Positions 53,995-63,999 of a stretch of DNA of 64,000 bases are shown one piece after another. Source of the stretch: Galbitalea soli. GTDB lineage: Bacteria > Actinomycetota > Actinomycetes > Actinomycetales > Microbacteriaceae. The stretch lies in NCBI RefSeq assembly GCF_010686725.1, contig NZ_JAAGWZ010000003.1, forward strand, positions 294,352 to 358,351. The letters run 5' to 3'. Positions within the stretch are counted from its first letter, which is position 1. Each line of letters begins with the position of its first letter. The notes beneath the pieces were generated by a model that searched no databases, had not been told where the DNA came from, and was given only the letters and a program-made list of their open reading frames with translations. Both the position numbers and the translations under genes were made by a program.

Positions 53995-54740
53995 GCCGCG
54001 TGCTGCTCGTGGGCGAATCCTGGTTCGTCCACTCCATCCACCAGAAGGGCTTCGACTCCTTCACCACCTCGGAGTTCACGCTCGGCGGCGGCGAGTTCCG
54101 CGCGGCGCTGGAGGCCGCGGGCCACTCGGTCGAGCACCTGCCCGCCCACGAGATCGCGACCGGCTTCCCCGCCACGGCCGCGGCTCTCCGCGAGCGGGCC
54201 GACGTGGTCGTGGTCTCCGATGTGGGCGCGAACAGCTTCCAGCTTCTGCCCGCGACCTTCACCCACTCGCAGCTCGAGGTGGATCGCACCGAGGTGCTCC
54301 GCGACTTCGTGCTCGCGGGCGGGGGGCTCGCGATGATCGGCGGCTTCATGACCTTCTCCGGCATCGACGCCAAGGCGCGCTGGGGCCGCACCGTGGTCGC
54401 CGAGGTGCTGCCGGTGAGCATCCTCGACCGGGATGACCGCGTCGAGCTCCCCGGGGGCGCCGCCCCTCAGCGGCTCGCCGAGCACCCGATCGTCGCGGGT
54501 CTCGACGCGGTCTGGCCGCCCCTGCTCGGGCTGAACGAGGTGCGGCTGCGCGACGGCGCCTCGCTGCTCGCGGCCTGCGCCGGGCATCCCCTGCTCGCCG
54601 TGGGTGACTACGGAGCCGGACGCAGTGCCGCGTTCACCAGCGACCTCGCACCGCACTGGGCGCCGCCCGGGTTCCTGCGGTGGGCCGGCTACGGTCCGCT
54701 GTTCGATCGACTGGTGCGCTGGCTGAACCGGGAGATCTGA
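53991..54740 (+). CDS. Glutamine amidotransferase-like (ThuA/DUF-type) protein
   Basis: A 249-residue protein of the class I glutamine amidotransferase-like flavodoxin fold: VLLVGESWFVHSIHQKG at the start, VVSDVGANSFQL, FVLAGGGLAMIGGFMTF, and LLAVGDYGAGRSAAFTSDLAPHW near the end. The nucleophile-elbow Cys of true amidotransferases is not seen (FMTFSG occupies the place), so glutaminase activity is unlikely. Coupled to lacI upstream (ATGA) and add downstream (one base gap). It may be a hydrolase for a nucleoside-derived compound. Role unknown. Confidence 0.65.
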   Translation: MSRVLLVGESWFVHSIHQKGFDSFTTSEFTLGGGEFRAALEAAGHSVEHLPAHEIATGFPATAAALRERADVVVVSDVGANSFQLLPATFTHSQLEVDRTEVLRDFVLAGGGLAMIGGFMTFSGIDAKARWGRTVVAEVLPVSILDRDDRVELPGGAAPQRLAEHPIVAGLDAVWPPLLGLNEVRLRDGASLLAACAGHPLLAVGDYGAGRSAAFTSDLAPHWAPPGFLRWAGYGPLFDRLVRWLNREI

Positions 54741-54741
54741 G

Positions 54742-55887
54742 ATGACCGACTACCCCCGCTGGCGGCAGGACGACGACGAGGCGTTCCTCGCGATGCCCAA
54801 GATCAGCCTGCACGACCACCTCGACGGTTCGCTGCGCCCGGAGACGATCGTCGAGTTGGCGACGGCCCGCGGCGTGTGGATCCCGCACACCGATCCGGCG
54901 ACGCTCGCGGGCTGGTTTCAGGGCACGGTCACCGAGCCGGCGATCGGCCACTGGGACGAGATGTTCGGCATCCTCACCGCCGTGATGCAGGACCAGGCGA
55001 GCATCCGCCGTGTCGCTCGCGAGTTCGTGCTCGAGCTCGCGGCCGACGGGGTCGTCTACGGCGAGGCTCGCTGGGCGCCCGAGAAGCACCTCGCCGGTGG
55101 CCTCAGCCTCGACGAGGCGGTGCTCGCGGTCGCCGCGGGGCTCGCGGAGGGCGAGGCGGCAGCGCGCGCCGAAGGATCCACCATCCGGGTGCGCCAGCTG
55201 CTCTGCGCCATGCGCACCTCCGACCGCAGCCTCGAGATCGCGGAGCTCACGGTGCGGCACTATGGCGCGAGCGTCGTGGGCTTCGACCTGGCGGGGGAGG
55301 AGGCGGGCTACCCGGCGAGCGCGCACCGCGCGGCCTTCGCCCTGCTCGACGCGCACGACATCCCGTACACGATCCACAGCGGTGAGCTGGCCGGCGTCGA
55401 GAGCCTGCAGGACACCCTGCACACGACGGCTCCGCAGCGCATCGGTCACGGTATCCGCATCATCGAGGACGTTCGTCTGGATGACCGCCCGCTCGCCGTG
55501 GCGACCGCGGCCGCGCAGTTCGCCGCCGCCCCCCGCGCGAAAACCACCGTCGGTCCGACCGCGGCCCGGGTGCGCGACCGGCGCGTGCCGCTCGAGGTCT
55601 GCGTCTCGTCGAACTCGGGAGGGTATATCCTGTCCGGCCGCGAGAATCACCCGATGGGGCTCCTGCACCGCCTCGGCTTCACCGTGACGGTGAGCCCGGA
55701 CAACCGCCTCATCTCGGCCACCAGCGTGAGCGCGGAGCTGCGGCACATCACACGGCTCTTCGGCTGGACGATGGCCGACCATCGGGAGGCGCAGCGCGCG
55801 GCGGCGCGCGCGGCGTTCCTCTCGGAGCCGGATCGCCGCGCCCTGCTCGAGACCGTGATCGAGCCCTGGTTCGCCGAGCGGCTCTGA
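54742..55887 (+). CDS. add: Adenosine deaminase
   Basis: A 381-residue TIM-barrel metalloenzyme deaminating adenosine and deoxyadenosine. Zinc ligands and catalytic residues are in SLHDHLDGSLRP, IHSGE and RIGHG. The C-terminal motif is SPDN instead of the usual TDDP/TDNR, so one zinc-ligand Asp is kept with changed neighbours. It acts with DeoD encoded 5 kb downstream to yield hypoxanthine and ribose-1-phosphate. Third gene of the LacI-led operon. Confidence 0.9.
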   Translation: MTDYPRWRQDDDEAFLAMPKISLHDHLDGSLRPETIVELATARGVWIPHTDPATLAGWFQGTVTEPAIGHWDEMFGILTAVMQDQASIRRVAREFVLELAADGVVYGEARWAPEKHLAGGLSLDEAVLAVAAGLAEGEAAARAEGSTIRVRQLLCAMRTSDRSLEIAELTVRHYGASVVGFDLAGEEAGYPASAHRAAFALLDAHDIPYTIHSGELAGVESLQDTLHTTAPQRIGHGIRIIEDVRLDDRPLAVATAAAQFAAAPRAKTTVGPTAARVRDRRVPLEVCVSSNSGGYILSGRENHPMGLLHRLGFTVTVSPDNRLISATSVSAELRHITRLFGWTMADHREAQRAAARAAFLSEPDRRALLETVIEPWFAERL

Positions 55888-55894
55888 CCGAGAG

Positions 55895-56908
55895 TCAGTC
55901 GCGCCGCGGCGCGGTCGTTCCGCGCACGACGAGCTCCACGGGCAGCACGCTCGAGCGCGCGCTGCCCGGCTCGCCCTCGATCACGTCGAAGAGGGTGCGG
56001 GCCGACCGACGGCCGATCTCGACCATGTCCTTGCGCACGGTGGTGAGCGCGGGCGACATGATGGTCGCGACATCCACGTCGTCGAAGCCGACGACCGAGA
56101 CGTCCTCCGGCACCCGGATGCCCGCCTCCCGCAGGCGGCGGATCGCGCCGATCGCCATGAAGTCGTTGTGGGCGAACACGCAGCTGAAGGCGACGTCGTT
56201 GGCGAGGAGGTCGCCCATGAGTTCGTAGCCGGACTGCTGCTCGAAGTCGCCGAACAGGGTGAGCGCCGTGGGGAAGTACTCGCGGAACGCCGCGACCCGC
56301 TCGGTGGTGGAGCGCAGGCCGGCGTATCCGGCGATGACGACCGCGCGGCTGTGGCCGAGTTCGCGCAGGTGCTCGCCGACGAGCCGCGCGCCCTCGCGCA
56401 CCGTCGTCGTCACCGAGGGCACCTCGGGCAGCCGGTCGACCGCCTCGTCGGCGAAGACGATGGAGGAGCCCTGTGCGACGGTCACGAGCTCGTCGAGGTC
56501 TGACATCGAGCGCGAGGTCGTGTACACGAGCCCATCGATGGCCCGCGTGCGCAGCATGTTGAAGTAGCGCTTCTCCCGGCGCGGGTCGGCGTTCATCGTG
56601 CCGCAGATGACGAGGCCGTAGTCGCGCTCGTTGGCGATCTCCTCGACCCCCTTGGCGATGCGACCGAAGTACCAGTGCGCGATGTCGGGCACGGCGAGGC
56701 CGATGACTCCGGTGCGTCCGGAGCGCAACCGCACTCCGCTGGAGTTGGGCACGAAGCCGTGCTCCTGCACGATGCGCTGGATTCGCGCGACGGTCTCGGG
56801 GTTGACGGGGCGCTTGCCCGAGAGTGCGTGCGAGACGGTCGTGGCGCTGACCCCGGCTTCCGCGGCGATCTGCGCCATGGTCCACGGGCGCGTCTCAGGG
56901 CTCAGCAC
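55895..56908 (-). CDS. LacI family repressor of nucleoside ABC operon
   Basis: A 337-residue LacI protein. I place the start at the GTG at 56908, nine codons before the helix-turn-helix (TMAQIAAEAGVSATTVSHAL). Longer frames upstream cross the operators. The effector domain includes GLAVPDIAHWYFGRIAKGVEEIA and VVGFDDVDVATI. It diverges from an ABC operon ending in deoD. Two TGCAAATCG-type dyads in the intergenic region are candidate operators. Confidence 0.88.
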   Translation of the reverse strand: MLSPETRPWTMAQIAAEAGVSATTVSHALSGKRPVNPETVARIQRIVQEHGFVPNSSGVRLRSGRTGVIGLAVPDIAHWYFGRIAKGVEEIANERDYGLVICGTMNADPRREKRYFNMLRTRAIDGLVYTTSRSMSDLDELVTVAQGSSIVFADEAVDRLPEVPSVTTTVREGARLVGEHLRELGHSRAVVIAGYAGLRSTTERVAAFREYFPTALTLFGDFEQQSGYELMGDLLANDVAFSCVFAHNDFMAIGAIRRLREAGIRVPEDVSVVGFDDVDVATIMSPALTTVRKDMVEIGRRSARTLFDVIEGEPGSARSSVLPVELVVRGTTAPRRD

Positions 56909-56952
56909 GAGGGATAGCGTACAACATCGCCACGCGCGCGAAACGCGCGGTA

Positions 56953-56968
56953 TGCAACACGATTTGCA
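56953..56968. promoter_or_regulatory. Candidate LacI operator 1 (TGCAA-N6-TTGCA)
   Basis: TGCAACACGATTTGCA: the outer five bases are perfectly symmetric and the right half (GATTTGCA) equals the half site of the second dyad at 57054-57079. It lies 45 bases upstream of the LacI GTG and may serve autoregulation. Confidence 0.55.
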
Positions 56969-57053
56969 CAACCGTGATGCAGGCTTAATCCGCCGGAAAC
57001 ATCCGGAAACAGCGGGGAAATACTCGCGCCCTAGCGTCGAGCACACACACCAT

Positions 57054-57079
57054 GCAAATCGGTTGGTAATCCGATTTGC
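57054..57079. promoter_or_regulatory. Candidate LacI operator 2 (GCAAATCGG-N8-CCGATTTGC)
   Basis: Perfect 9-bp arms (57054-57062 and 57071-57079) around an 8-base spacer, 28 bases before the ATG of the binding-protein gene. It is well placed to block transcription or early elongation of the nucleoside ABC operon. Confidence 0.75.
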
Positions 57080-57107
57080 CCCGCCCACCATCGCAGGAGC
57101 CCCACAC

Positions 57108-58154
57108 ATGCCTCGTCTCCCCCTCCGCACCGCTGCGCGCACTGCGATCGCCGTCGCAGCCGTCGCCACTCTCGGCGCCACCCTGGCCGCCTGCTCGTCC
57201 AGCTCGAGCACCCCCGCCTCCACGACCGCCGCGGTCACCACCCTCAACTACCAGACCTCGTGGATCCCGCTCGTGCAGTTCGGCGGCAGCTACGTCGCCG
57301 AGAAGGAGGGCTACTACGCCGCGAACAAGGTGAAGGTGAACATCCTGCCCGGTGGCCCCGACGTCGACGGCATGGCCGCGCTCGAGGCGGGCAAGGCCGA
57401 CATCGCGGTGAGCAACCCCGATGTCGTCGCCCGCGCCAACGCGCAGGCCGGGGGCAACCTCGTGATCGTCGCCGCCGGGTTCCAGAAGAGCCCGCTCGCG
57501 ATCATGTCGCTCTCCACCAACCCCATCAACACGCCCGCCGATATGAAGGGCAAGAAGATCGGCGTGCCGACCGGCGACGCCGCGACGAACGACGCGTTCA
57601 CCAAGCTCAACGGGATCAGCTCGAGCGACTACACCTCGGTGCCGGTCAGCTTCGACGTGGCCCCCACCCTGAGCGGTGACGTGGCCGGCCAGTACGTCTT
57701 CGCGACCGAGCAGCCCATCGCGGTCGAGGCCGCGGGCAAGACCCCGACCACGATGCTCCTCGCCGACCACGGCATGAACGAGTACGCCCAGGTCTACGTC
57801 GTCACCAAAGACACCCTCGCCAAGAAGCGCGCCGCGATCGAGGGCTTCCTCAAGGGCGAGATCAAGGGATGGCAGAACTATGTCGCCGACCCGACCGAGG
57901 CGGTCGCGCTCACGGTCAACGACTACGGCAAGAGCGGCGGCCTCACCATCAAGGAGCAGACCCGCCAGGCCCAGCTGCAGATGCCCATCATCGTGACCGA
58001 CACCACGAAGGCGCACGGCCTGCTCTGGATGAGCGCCGAAGACATCGACGCGAACATCGCGACGATCAAGGCCCTGGGCGTCACCGCCGACAAGAGCCTG
58101 TTCGACACCTCGCTGCTCGAGGACATCTACCAGGGCGCCTCCAGCCTCAAGTAG
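57108..58154 (+). CDS. SsuA/NMT1-type substrate-binding lipoprotein
   Basis: A 348-residue binding protein of the nitrate/taurine/thiamine-precursor family. It has a signal peptide and lipobox (LGATLAAC) and a ligand-binding start SWIPLVQFGGSYVAEKEGYY. Start ATG at 57108, eight bases after AGGAG. Relatives with WIPxxQF..Y carry pyrimidine or purine-like compounds rather than sulfonates. The downstream deoD and nearby add suggest a purine base or nucleoside. First gene of the operon. Confidence 0.85.
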   Translation: MPRLPLRTAARTAIAVAAVATLGATLAACSSSSSTPASTTAAVTTLNYQTSWIPLVQFGGSYVAEKEGYYAANKVKVNILPGGPDVDGMAALEAGKADIAVSNPDVVARANAQAGGNLVIVAAGFQKSPLAIMSLSTNPINTPADMKGKKIGVPTGDAATNDAFTKLNGISSSDYTSVPVSFDVAPTLSGDVAGQYVFATEQPIAVEAAGKTPTTMLLADHGMNEYAQVYVVTKDTLAKKRAAIEGFLKGEIKGWQNYVADPTEAVALTVNDYGKSGGLTIKEQTRQAQLQMPIIVTDTTKAHGLLWMSAEDIDANIATIKALGVTADKSLFDTSLLEDIYQGASSLK

Positions 58155-58208
58155 CGTCACGGGCAGCGCAGCACCACCCGTACCACCCGCACCAACCGTG
58201 AGGACCCC

Positions 58209-59045
58209 ATGGACACCGGCACCGGATTCACCCTCGACGCGCTCTCCAAGGCGTACACGTCGGGCAGGCGCGAGACGCTCGCCCTCGACGAGGTGAGTCT
58301 GGCGGTGCCCCAGGGGTCCTTCACGGTGCTCCTGGGGCCCTCCGGCTGCGGCAAATCGACGATCCTGCGCATCCTCGCCGACCTCGAGGAGGCGACGAGC
58401 GGGCGCGTCGAGATCCACGGGCAGACGCCGGCGCAGGTGCGCAAGTCGCACCGACTCGGACTCGCCCTCCAGGATCCCTCGCTGCTGCCCTGGCGGTCGG
58501 TGCGCGACAACATAAGACTCCCCGGGCAGGTAATGGGCACGCGCATCCCCGATGCCACCGTCGACGAGCTGATCCGGATGGTCGGCCTCGCCGGCTTCGA
58601 GAGCGTGAAGCCCGCGCAGCTCTCCGGCGGCATGCGGCAGCGGGTCGCTATCGCCCGCGCGATCGCGACGAAGCCGGAGATCCTGCTCCTCGACGAGCCC
58701 TTCGGTGCGCTCGACGAGATCACCCGTCAGCGCATGAACCAGGAGCTGCAGCGGCTCTGGATGTCGACCTCCGCGACCGCTCTGCTCGTGACGCACTCGA
58801 TCGCCGAGGCCGCGTTCCTGGCCGACCGGGTCGTGGTCATGTCGCCCCGGCCCGGCCGGATCATCGGCGAGCTCGAGATCGACTTCCCGCGGCCGCGTCG
58901 GGGCGAGCTGCTCACGAGCCCGGAGTTCCACCGCGTGTGCGACACCCTGAGCCAGATGCTGCACGCGGGCACCGGCACCGACGACGACCCGGCCGTCGAC
59001 GTGCTCGCTCCGGCCGTCGACGCGAGTGCTCCGGGGGAGTCGTGA
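58209..59045 (+). CDS. SsuB/TauB-type ABC ATPase
   Basis: A 278-residue ATPase: Walker [11 protein letters not shown], signature [16 protein letters not shown], Walker [13 protein letters not shown], switch His in VTHSIAEA. A 25-residue Asp/Ala-rich C-terminal tail extends the fold. The stop overlaps the GTG start of the double permease (GTGA). Confidence 0.92.
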   Translation: MDTGTGFTLDALSKAYTSGRRETLALDEVSLAVPQGSFTVLLGPSGCGKSTILRILADLEEATSGRVEIHGQTPAQVRKSHRLGLALQDPSLLPWRSVRDNIRLPGQVMGTRIPDATVDELIRMVGLAGFESVKPAQLSGGMRQRVAIARAIATKPEILLLDEPFGALDEITRQRMNQELQRLWMSTSATALLVTHSIAEAAFLADRVVVMSPRPGRIIGELEIDFPRPRRGELLTSPEFHRVCDTLSQMLHAGTGTDDDPAVDVLAPAVDASAPGES

Positions 59046-60661
59046 CCGCGATCGCGACCGCGCGGGCGTCGGCGCGGCGGTCGAGCGGGCGCCGCGCGGC
59101 GTCGCGCTGGGGGCTGACGGCGGGGGCGAGCATCCTGCTGCTGATCCTCTGGGAGGTGCTCGCCGACGCGTGGTTGAGCCGCCTCGGCGTGCTCGCCTCG
59201 CCCAGCGCGATCGTGCGCAGCCTCGTGCAGACGCCCGAGCTCTACGCCGGCGCGGTCGCCGCGACCGGCTGGGTCGCCGTGCGCGGCTGGTTCTTCGGCA
59301 ACCTCGCCGCCATCGTCGCGGGCATCGTCTTCGTGCAGGTGCGGGCGATCGAACAGCTCTTCCTGCGGCTCGCGCTCACCCTGTTCTGCCTCCCGCTCGT
59401 CGCGGTCATGCCGCTCCTGCAGCTCACCTTCGACCCCGACACCGCCAAGGTGGCGCTCGCCGCGATGTCGGTCTTCTTCACGACGCTCGTCAGCACGATG
59501 CTCGGCCTCCGCGCGGCGGAGGGTGGTCCGCTCACGATGGTCCGCGCCTGGGGCGGCGGCACGGGGGCGTCTTTGCGTGTCGTACGGCTGCCATCGGGAA
59601 TCCCGGCGATGATCACGGGACTCCAGATCGGCGCGGCGGCGGCCGTGCTCGGAGCCGTGTTCGGCGAGTTCATCGGATCGGAGACCGGGCTGGGCGTGCT
59701 GCTCATCAACGGACTGCAGATGCTCAACCTCGGCCGCGTGTGGTCGGTGGCCGTGCTCGCCACGCTCATGGCAGCCGTGCCCTATGCGCTGTTCGGCCTC
59801 GTGCGCCGGGTGGTGAGCCCGTGGTCATCCTCGATCTCGACGGCGGCGCCGCTGGGGAGCACGCGCCCGCGACCCCTGCCCGCCCGGATCGGGATCGCGC
59901 TGGCGTGGGTGCTCGGCTCGCTCCTGGTCATCCTCGCCGCGTGGTGGGCGTACCTCATCGTCTTCTCGCTCTCGCCCTTCGTGGGCAAGTCGCCGCTCAC
60001 CGTCTTCCAGTACCTCGTGACCGACCCGGCGGCCGCCGCCAATCGGGAGGTGCTGCAGAAGGCGCTCGGCGTCACGCTCGTGCACGCCGGCGTCGGCTAC
60101 CTCGCCGGGCTCGCCTGCGGGATCATCGCCGCGGTCGTGTTCGCGCTCGTGCCGGTCATCGAGATCGTGCTCACCCCGCTCACGATCGCCCTGCGCTCGG
60201 TGCCGATCATCGTTCTGACCCCCGTGCTCATCCTCGTCTTCGGGCGCGGACTCGGCGGCGTCGTGGCCATCACGACCATCGTCACCTTCTTCCCCACCCT
60301 CGCCAACGTCAGCACGGGACTCAGCCGGGTGCCCGCCGACGCGCTCATGCTCATGCGCAGCTACGACTCGTCCACCCTCAGCACCCTCGCGCGGGTGCAG
60401 CTGCCCTACGCGCTGCCGGCGATCTTCGCCTCCGCCCGCATCGCGGCCCCCTCCGCCGTGCTCGCCGCGACCCTCACCGAGTGGCTCGCGACGGGCGACG
60501 GTCTCGGCAACATCATCGTCGTCTCACGGTCGTACTCCAACTACACGCAGCTCTGGGCCGCGGCCGCGATCCTCACGGCCGTGTCACTGCTCTTCTACAG
60601 CCTGGTGAGTGCGGCAGAGCGGGCCGTGCTCACGCGGTTCGAGCCGTCCCAGCTGGGCTGA
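59042..60661 (+). CDS. Tandem-fused ABC permease (two SsuC-type halves)
   Basis: A 539-residue protein containing two consecutive SsuC-like permease domains (about residues 20-260 and 275-530), each with about six helices. Half 1 has [17 protein letters not shown] and [13 protein letters not shown]. Half 2 has [19 protein letters not shown] and [16 protein letters not shown]. Typical family members are single-domain homodimers. One chain can thus form a pseudo-heterodimeric channel with asymmetric coupling loops. GTG start coupled to the ATPase. The family position suggests nucleobase/nucleoside uptake by context only. Confidence 0.88.
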   Translation: MTAIATARASARRSSGRRAASRWGLTAGASILLLILWEVLADAWLSRLGVLASPSAIVRSLVQTPELYAGAVAATGWVAVRGWFFGNLAAIVAGIVFVQVRAIEQLFLRLALTLFCLPLVAVMPLLQLTFDPDTAKVALAAMSVFFTTLVSTMLGLRAAEGGPLTMVRAWGGGTGASLRVVRLPSGIPAMITGLQIGAAAAVLGAVFGEFIGSETGLGVLLINGLQMLNLGRVWSVAVLATLMAAVPYALFGLVRRVVSPWSSSISTAAPLGSTRPRPLPARIGIALAWVLGSLLVILAAWWAYLIVFSLSPFVGKSPLTVFQYLVTDPAAAANREVLQKALGVTLVHAGVGYLAGLACGIIAAVVFALVPVIEIVLTPLTIALRSVPIIVLTPVLILVFGRGLGGVVAITTIVTFFPTLANVSTGLSRVPADALMLMRSYDSSTLSTLARVQLPYALPAIFASARIAAPSAVLAATLTEWLATGDGLGNIIVVSRSYSNYTQLWAAAAILTAVSLLFYSLVSAAERAVLTRFEPSQLG

Positions 60662-60689
60662 GCCCCCGCATCCATCGAAAGGAACCGCC

Positions 60690-61397
60690 ATGCCCACACC
60701 GCACATCGCCGCCGCCGAGGGCGAGATCGCCCCCAAGGTCATCATGCCGGGCGACCCCCGGCGCGCGACCCTCATCGCCGAGCAGTTCTTCGACGACGCC
60801 AGGCTCGTCACCGAGGTGCGCGGAATCCTCGGCTACACGGGCACCGTGGGCGGCGAGAGGATGACCGTGATGGCGTCCGGCATGGGGATGCCCAGCCTCA
60901 CCATCTACGCGACCGAGCTCGTGCGCTCCTACGGTGTGACGCGCATCGTGCGGGTGGGCACGATGGGCGGCGCGCAGGACTTCCTCGAACTCGGCGACGT
61001 GGTCGCCGCCTCCGCCGCGCACACGGACTCCGCCATGAGCGCGGCGCGCATCCCCGGGGTGCAGTTCAGCCACGCGCCGACCTTCGGGCTCCTGCGCGCG
61101 GCGGTCGAGTACGGCGAGGCGAGCGGCACGACACTGCACGTCGGCCCCGTCTTCACGACCGACGCGTTCTACCAGCCCAACACGGCCGTCGGGGCGCAGA
61201 TGGTCGCGCACGGCGTCCTCGGCATCGAGATGGAGGCGGCGGGCCTCTACGCCGTGGGGGCCGCTGAGGGCATCGAGACGCTCATGGTGGGCACGGTGAG
61301 CGACTTCCTCTACAAGAAGGGCGAGATGTCGCCCGCCGAGCGGGAGTCCACCTTCGCTGGAATGGTGCCCTTCGCGATCGCGGCACTGCAGTCCTAG
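60690..61397 (+). CDS. deoD: Purine-nucleoside phosphorylase, DeoD type
   Basis: A 235-residue hexameric-type phosphorylase that splits purine (deoxy)nucleosides to base and (deoxy)ribose-1-phosphate. Visible family motifs: GDPRRA, VGTMGGAQDFLELGDVV, GIEMEAAGLYAVGA (ribose-binding Glu) and VGTVSDFL with the catalytic Asp. Start ATG at 60690 six bases after GAAAGGA. Last gene of the nucleoside ABC operon, making it the intracellular fate of the imported compound. Confidence 0.95.
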   Translation: MPTPHIAAAEGEIAPKVIMPGDPRRATLIAEQFFDDARLVTEVRGILGYTGTVGGERMTVMASGMGMPSLTIYATELVRSYGVTRIVRVGTMGGAQDFLELGDVVAASAAHTDSAMSAARIPGVQFSHAPTFGLLRAAVEYGEASGTTLHVGPVFTTDAFYQPNTAVGAQMVAHGVLGIEMEAAGLYAVGAAEGIETLMVGTVSDFLYKKGEMSPAERESTFAGMVPFAIAALQS

Positions 61398-61460
61398 CGG
61401 GCGGCCTGGCCGCACGACCGCGCCACGGCACGGAGGTCGCCAGCACCCGCGCGAAACCGC

Positions 61461-61476
61461 GTACCCCGCGGGGTAC
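61461..61476. promoter_or_regulatory. Perfect 16-bp palindrome upstream of histidine kinase
   Basis: GTACCCCGCGGGGTAC is fully symmetric and lies six bases before a possible -35. It could be an operator for the two-component genes or a part of the deoD terminator region; the stem without loop makes an RNA hairpin less likely. Confidence 0.5.
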
Positions 61477-61481
61477 AAGAG

Positions 61482-61510
61482 TTGTCCTCAGGGCTCGAAC
61501 CCCTCATGAT
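61482..61510 (+). promoter_or_regulatory. Possible promoter of two-component system
   Basis: TTGTCC (61482-61487) and CATGAT (61505-61510) with 17-base spacing. Transcription would begin near 61517, leaving a leader of about 14 bases to the ATG at 61531 with no clear Shine-Dalgarno. Confidence 0.4.
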
Positions 61511-61530
61511 GGTTGCATCGACACCCGGTC

Positions 61531-63237
61531 ATGATCAGGAGTAGTGCCATTTCGAGCGCAAACTTCGCCGGGTCGCCGGCTGCCCCCGCACTCGTGCGAT
61601 CGCCCATCGGCGTCGGCGAGCGAGGCGCCCGCGCCGATGCTGCCCGGCTCGTCTCGCTGCTGAACGGACTCGCCTCGTCGACGGTGACGGAGTCGCTGTC
61701 GGCCATTCTCGCGGCCTTCGCCGTGGCCGCGGGCGAGCGTCGCGCGATGCTGCACCTGGTCGACGACCGCACCGGCGCGCTCCGCCTCGCCGCGAGCGTC
61801 GGACTCGCGGGCATCGCCCGCGCCGTCTATGACGAGGTGCTGCCCGGCAGTGACTCGGTGATCGCCACCACCGCGCGCGGTGCCACCGCCGCGCGCGGTG
61901 CCACGGCGCCGTCGGCTGGCGACGCGGCGCTCCCGGCCGACGACGCGGCGCTCTGGTCGGTGGCGATCCGCAGCGGGGCTCGCAGCTACGGGGTGCTCTC
62001 CGTCCTCGGGCGGCCGAGCGGCTCCAGCACCGAGCTCGCCGCCCTCTACGCCGGCCTGGCCGCGGTCGCGCTCGAACGCGACGAGATCCAGCGCAGCGTC
62101 GCCCAGCGCACCCGCGTGCTCGACACCCTGCGCGAGCTGCGCGACCTGCTCGCCGGCCCGGTCGAACTTGCCGACAGCAAGCCCGTCGCAGCGGAGGTTC
62201 TGCTCCGTGGACTGGGCGCCGAGGCACTCGTCGTGGTGCGCACCGCCCTGTCGGCCGCGCGATTGGGCGAGGTCGCCGTCGTCGCGGGCGAGCCCGTCCG
62301 CGCGCACCGTCTCATCGACGAGCTTCGGGCCTCCCCGCCGATCGACGATGGCCCCCGGCTGGTCGGCCGCGGCGGTCTCGCCGTCACGTTCACCTCGGGC
62401 GGGCACCTGCACGTGCTCGCCGCCGTCTGGGCAGACCCGTGCGCGGCCACCGACCCGGTCGCGCTCGAGATCCTGGAGGGCGCCGCGTGGTCGATCCGCC
62501 TCGCCGTCGAACGCAAGAACGCCGAGGATGACCGCGCCCGCAGTTCCACCGCCACCCGCACTGCCGAACTCCAGCGCGACTTCATCCACCGGCTCAGCCA
62601 CGAATTGCGCACACCGCTCACGGCGATCCGCGGCTACGCCTCCAGCCTGCGCGCCGACGACGTCGAGTGGGACGCGGGCTCCGTCGCGCGGTTCCTCAGC
62701 GGCATCGTCTCGGAGGCGGCCCGCATGCAGCGGCTCGTCGACGACCTGCTCGACCTCGCCGCGATCGAGTCGGGCAGCCTGCGCCTGCGCTACGACTGGT
62801 GCGACCTCGCCACCCTCCTCGAGATCTCGATCGACGTCGCGACCGTGGCGCGCGAGGATGTCAGCGTCGACCTCGCCGACGACGTGCCGGCCCTGTGGGT
62901 CGACCACGACCGGCTGCAGCAGGTGCTGGTCAACCTGCTCGACAATGCGCGGCGGCACGGTCATCCACCGGTGCGCGTGATCGCCCGCCTGCTCGGCGAC
63001 GATGTCGCGATCGACGTCGTCGACAGCGGCCCCGGCGTGCCCGAAGCGGTGCGCGACAGCATCTTCGATTCCTACGTGTGCGGCGACCAGTCGGCGGGCG
63101 CGGGCCTCGGCCTCGCGATCTGCCGCTCGATCGCCGAAGCGCACAGCGGAACGATCGACCTCATTCCCTCGGAGACGGGCGCATGCCTCCGCGTTCGTCT
63201 CCCGCTCACAGAAATGACACACCCCTTGGAGGCATGA
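61531..63237 (+). CDS. GAF-domain sensor histidine kinase
   Basis: A 568-residue cytoplasmic kinase without membrane helices. An N-terminal GAF-like sensor (about 25-180) and a second weaker GAF-like region (about 200-330) precede the dimerisation domain. Phospho-acceptor His357 is in LSHELRTPLTAIRGY. The ATPase domain has NLLDNARRHG (N box), DSGPGVPE (G1) and GAGLGLAI (G2). The start is uncertain: ATG 61531 is the best codon; TTG 61513 is alternative. An in-frame 18-bp repeat (61864-61908) lies in the sensor. Partner of the response regulator 3 bases downstream. Confidence 0.88.
   Translation: MIRSSAISSANFAGSPAAPALVRSPIGVGERGARADAARLVSLLNGLASSTVTESLSAILAAFAVAAGERRAMLHLVDDRTGALRLAASVGLAGIARAVYDEVLPGSDSVIATTARGATAARGATAPSAGDAALPADDAALWSVAIRSGARSYGVLSVLGRPSGSSTELAALYAGLAAVALERDEIQRSVAQRTRVLDTLRELRDLLAGPVELADSKPVAAEVLLRGLGAEALVVVRTALSAARLGEVAVVAGEPVRAHRLIDELRASPPIDDGPRLVGRGGLAVTFTSGGHLHVLAAVWADPCAATDPVALEILEGAAWSIRLAVERKNAEDDRARSSTATRTAELQRDFIHRLSHELRTPLTAIRGYASSLRADDVEWDAGSVARFLSGIVSEAARMQRLVDDLLDLAAIESGSLRLRYDWCDLATLLEISIDVATVAREDVSVDLADDVPALWVDHDRLQQVLVNLLDNARRHGHPPVRVIARLLGDDVAIDVVDSGPGVPEAVRDSIFDSYVCGDQSAGAGLGLAICRSIAEAHSGTIDLIPSETGACLRVRLPLTEMTHPLEA
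61864..61908 (+). repeat. In-frame 18-bp tandem repeat inside kinase gene
   Basis: Two 18-base units (61864-61881 and 61882-61899) plus half a third, encoding ATTARG-ATAARG-ATA in the GAF region. Gain or loss of a unit would keep the frame, so length variation among strains is plausible. Confidence 0.8.
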
Positions 63238-63240
63238 CCC

Positions 63241-63999
<759 letters not shown>

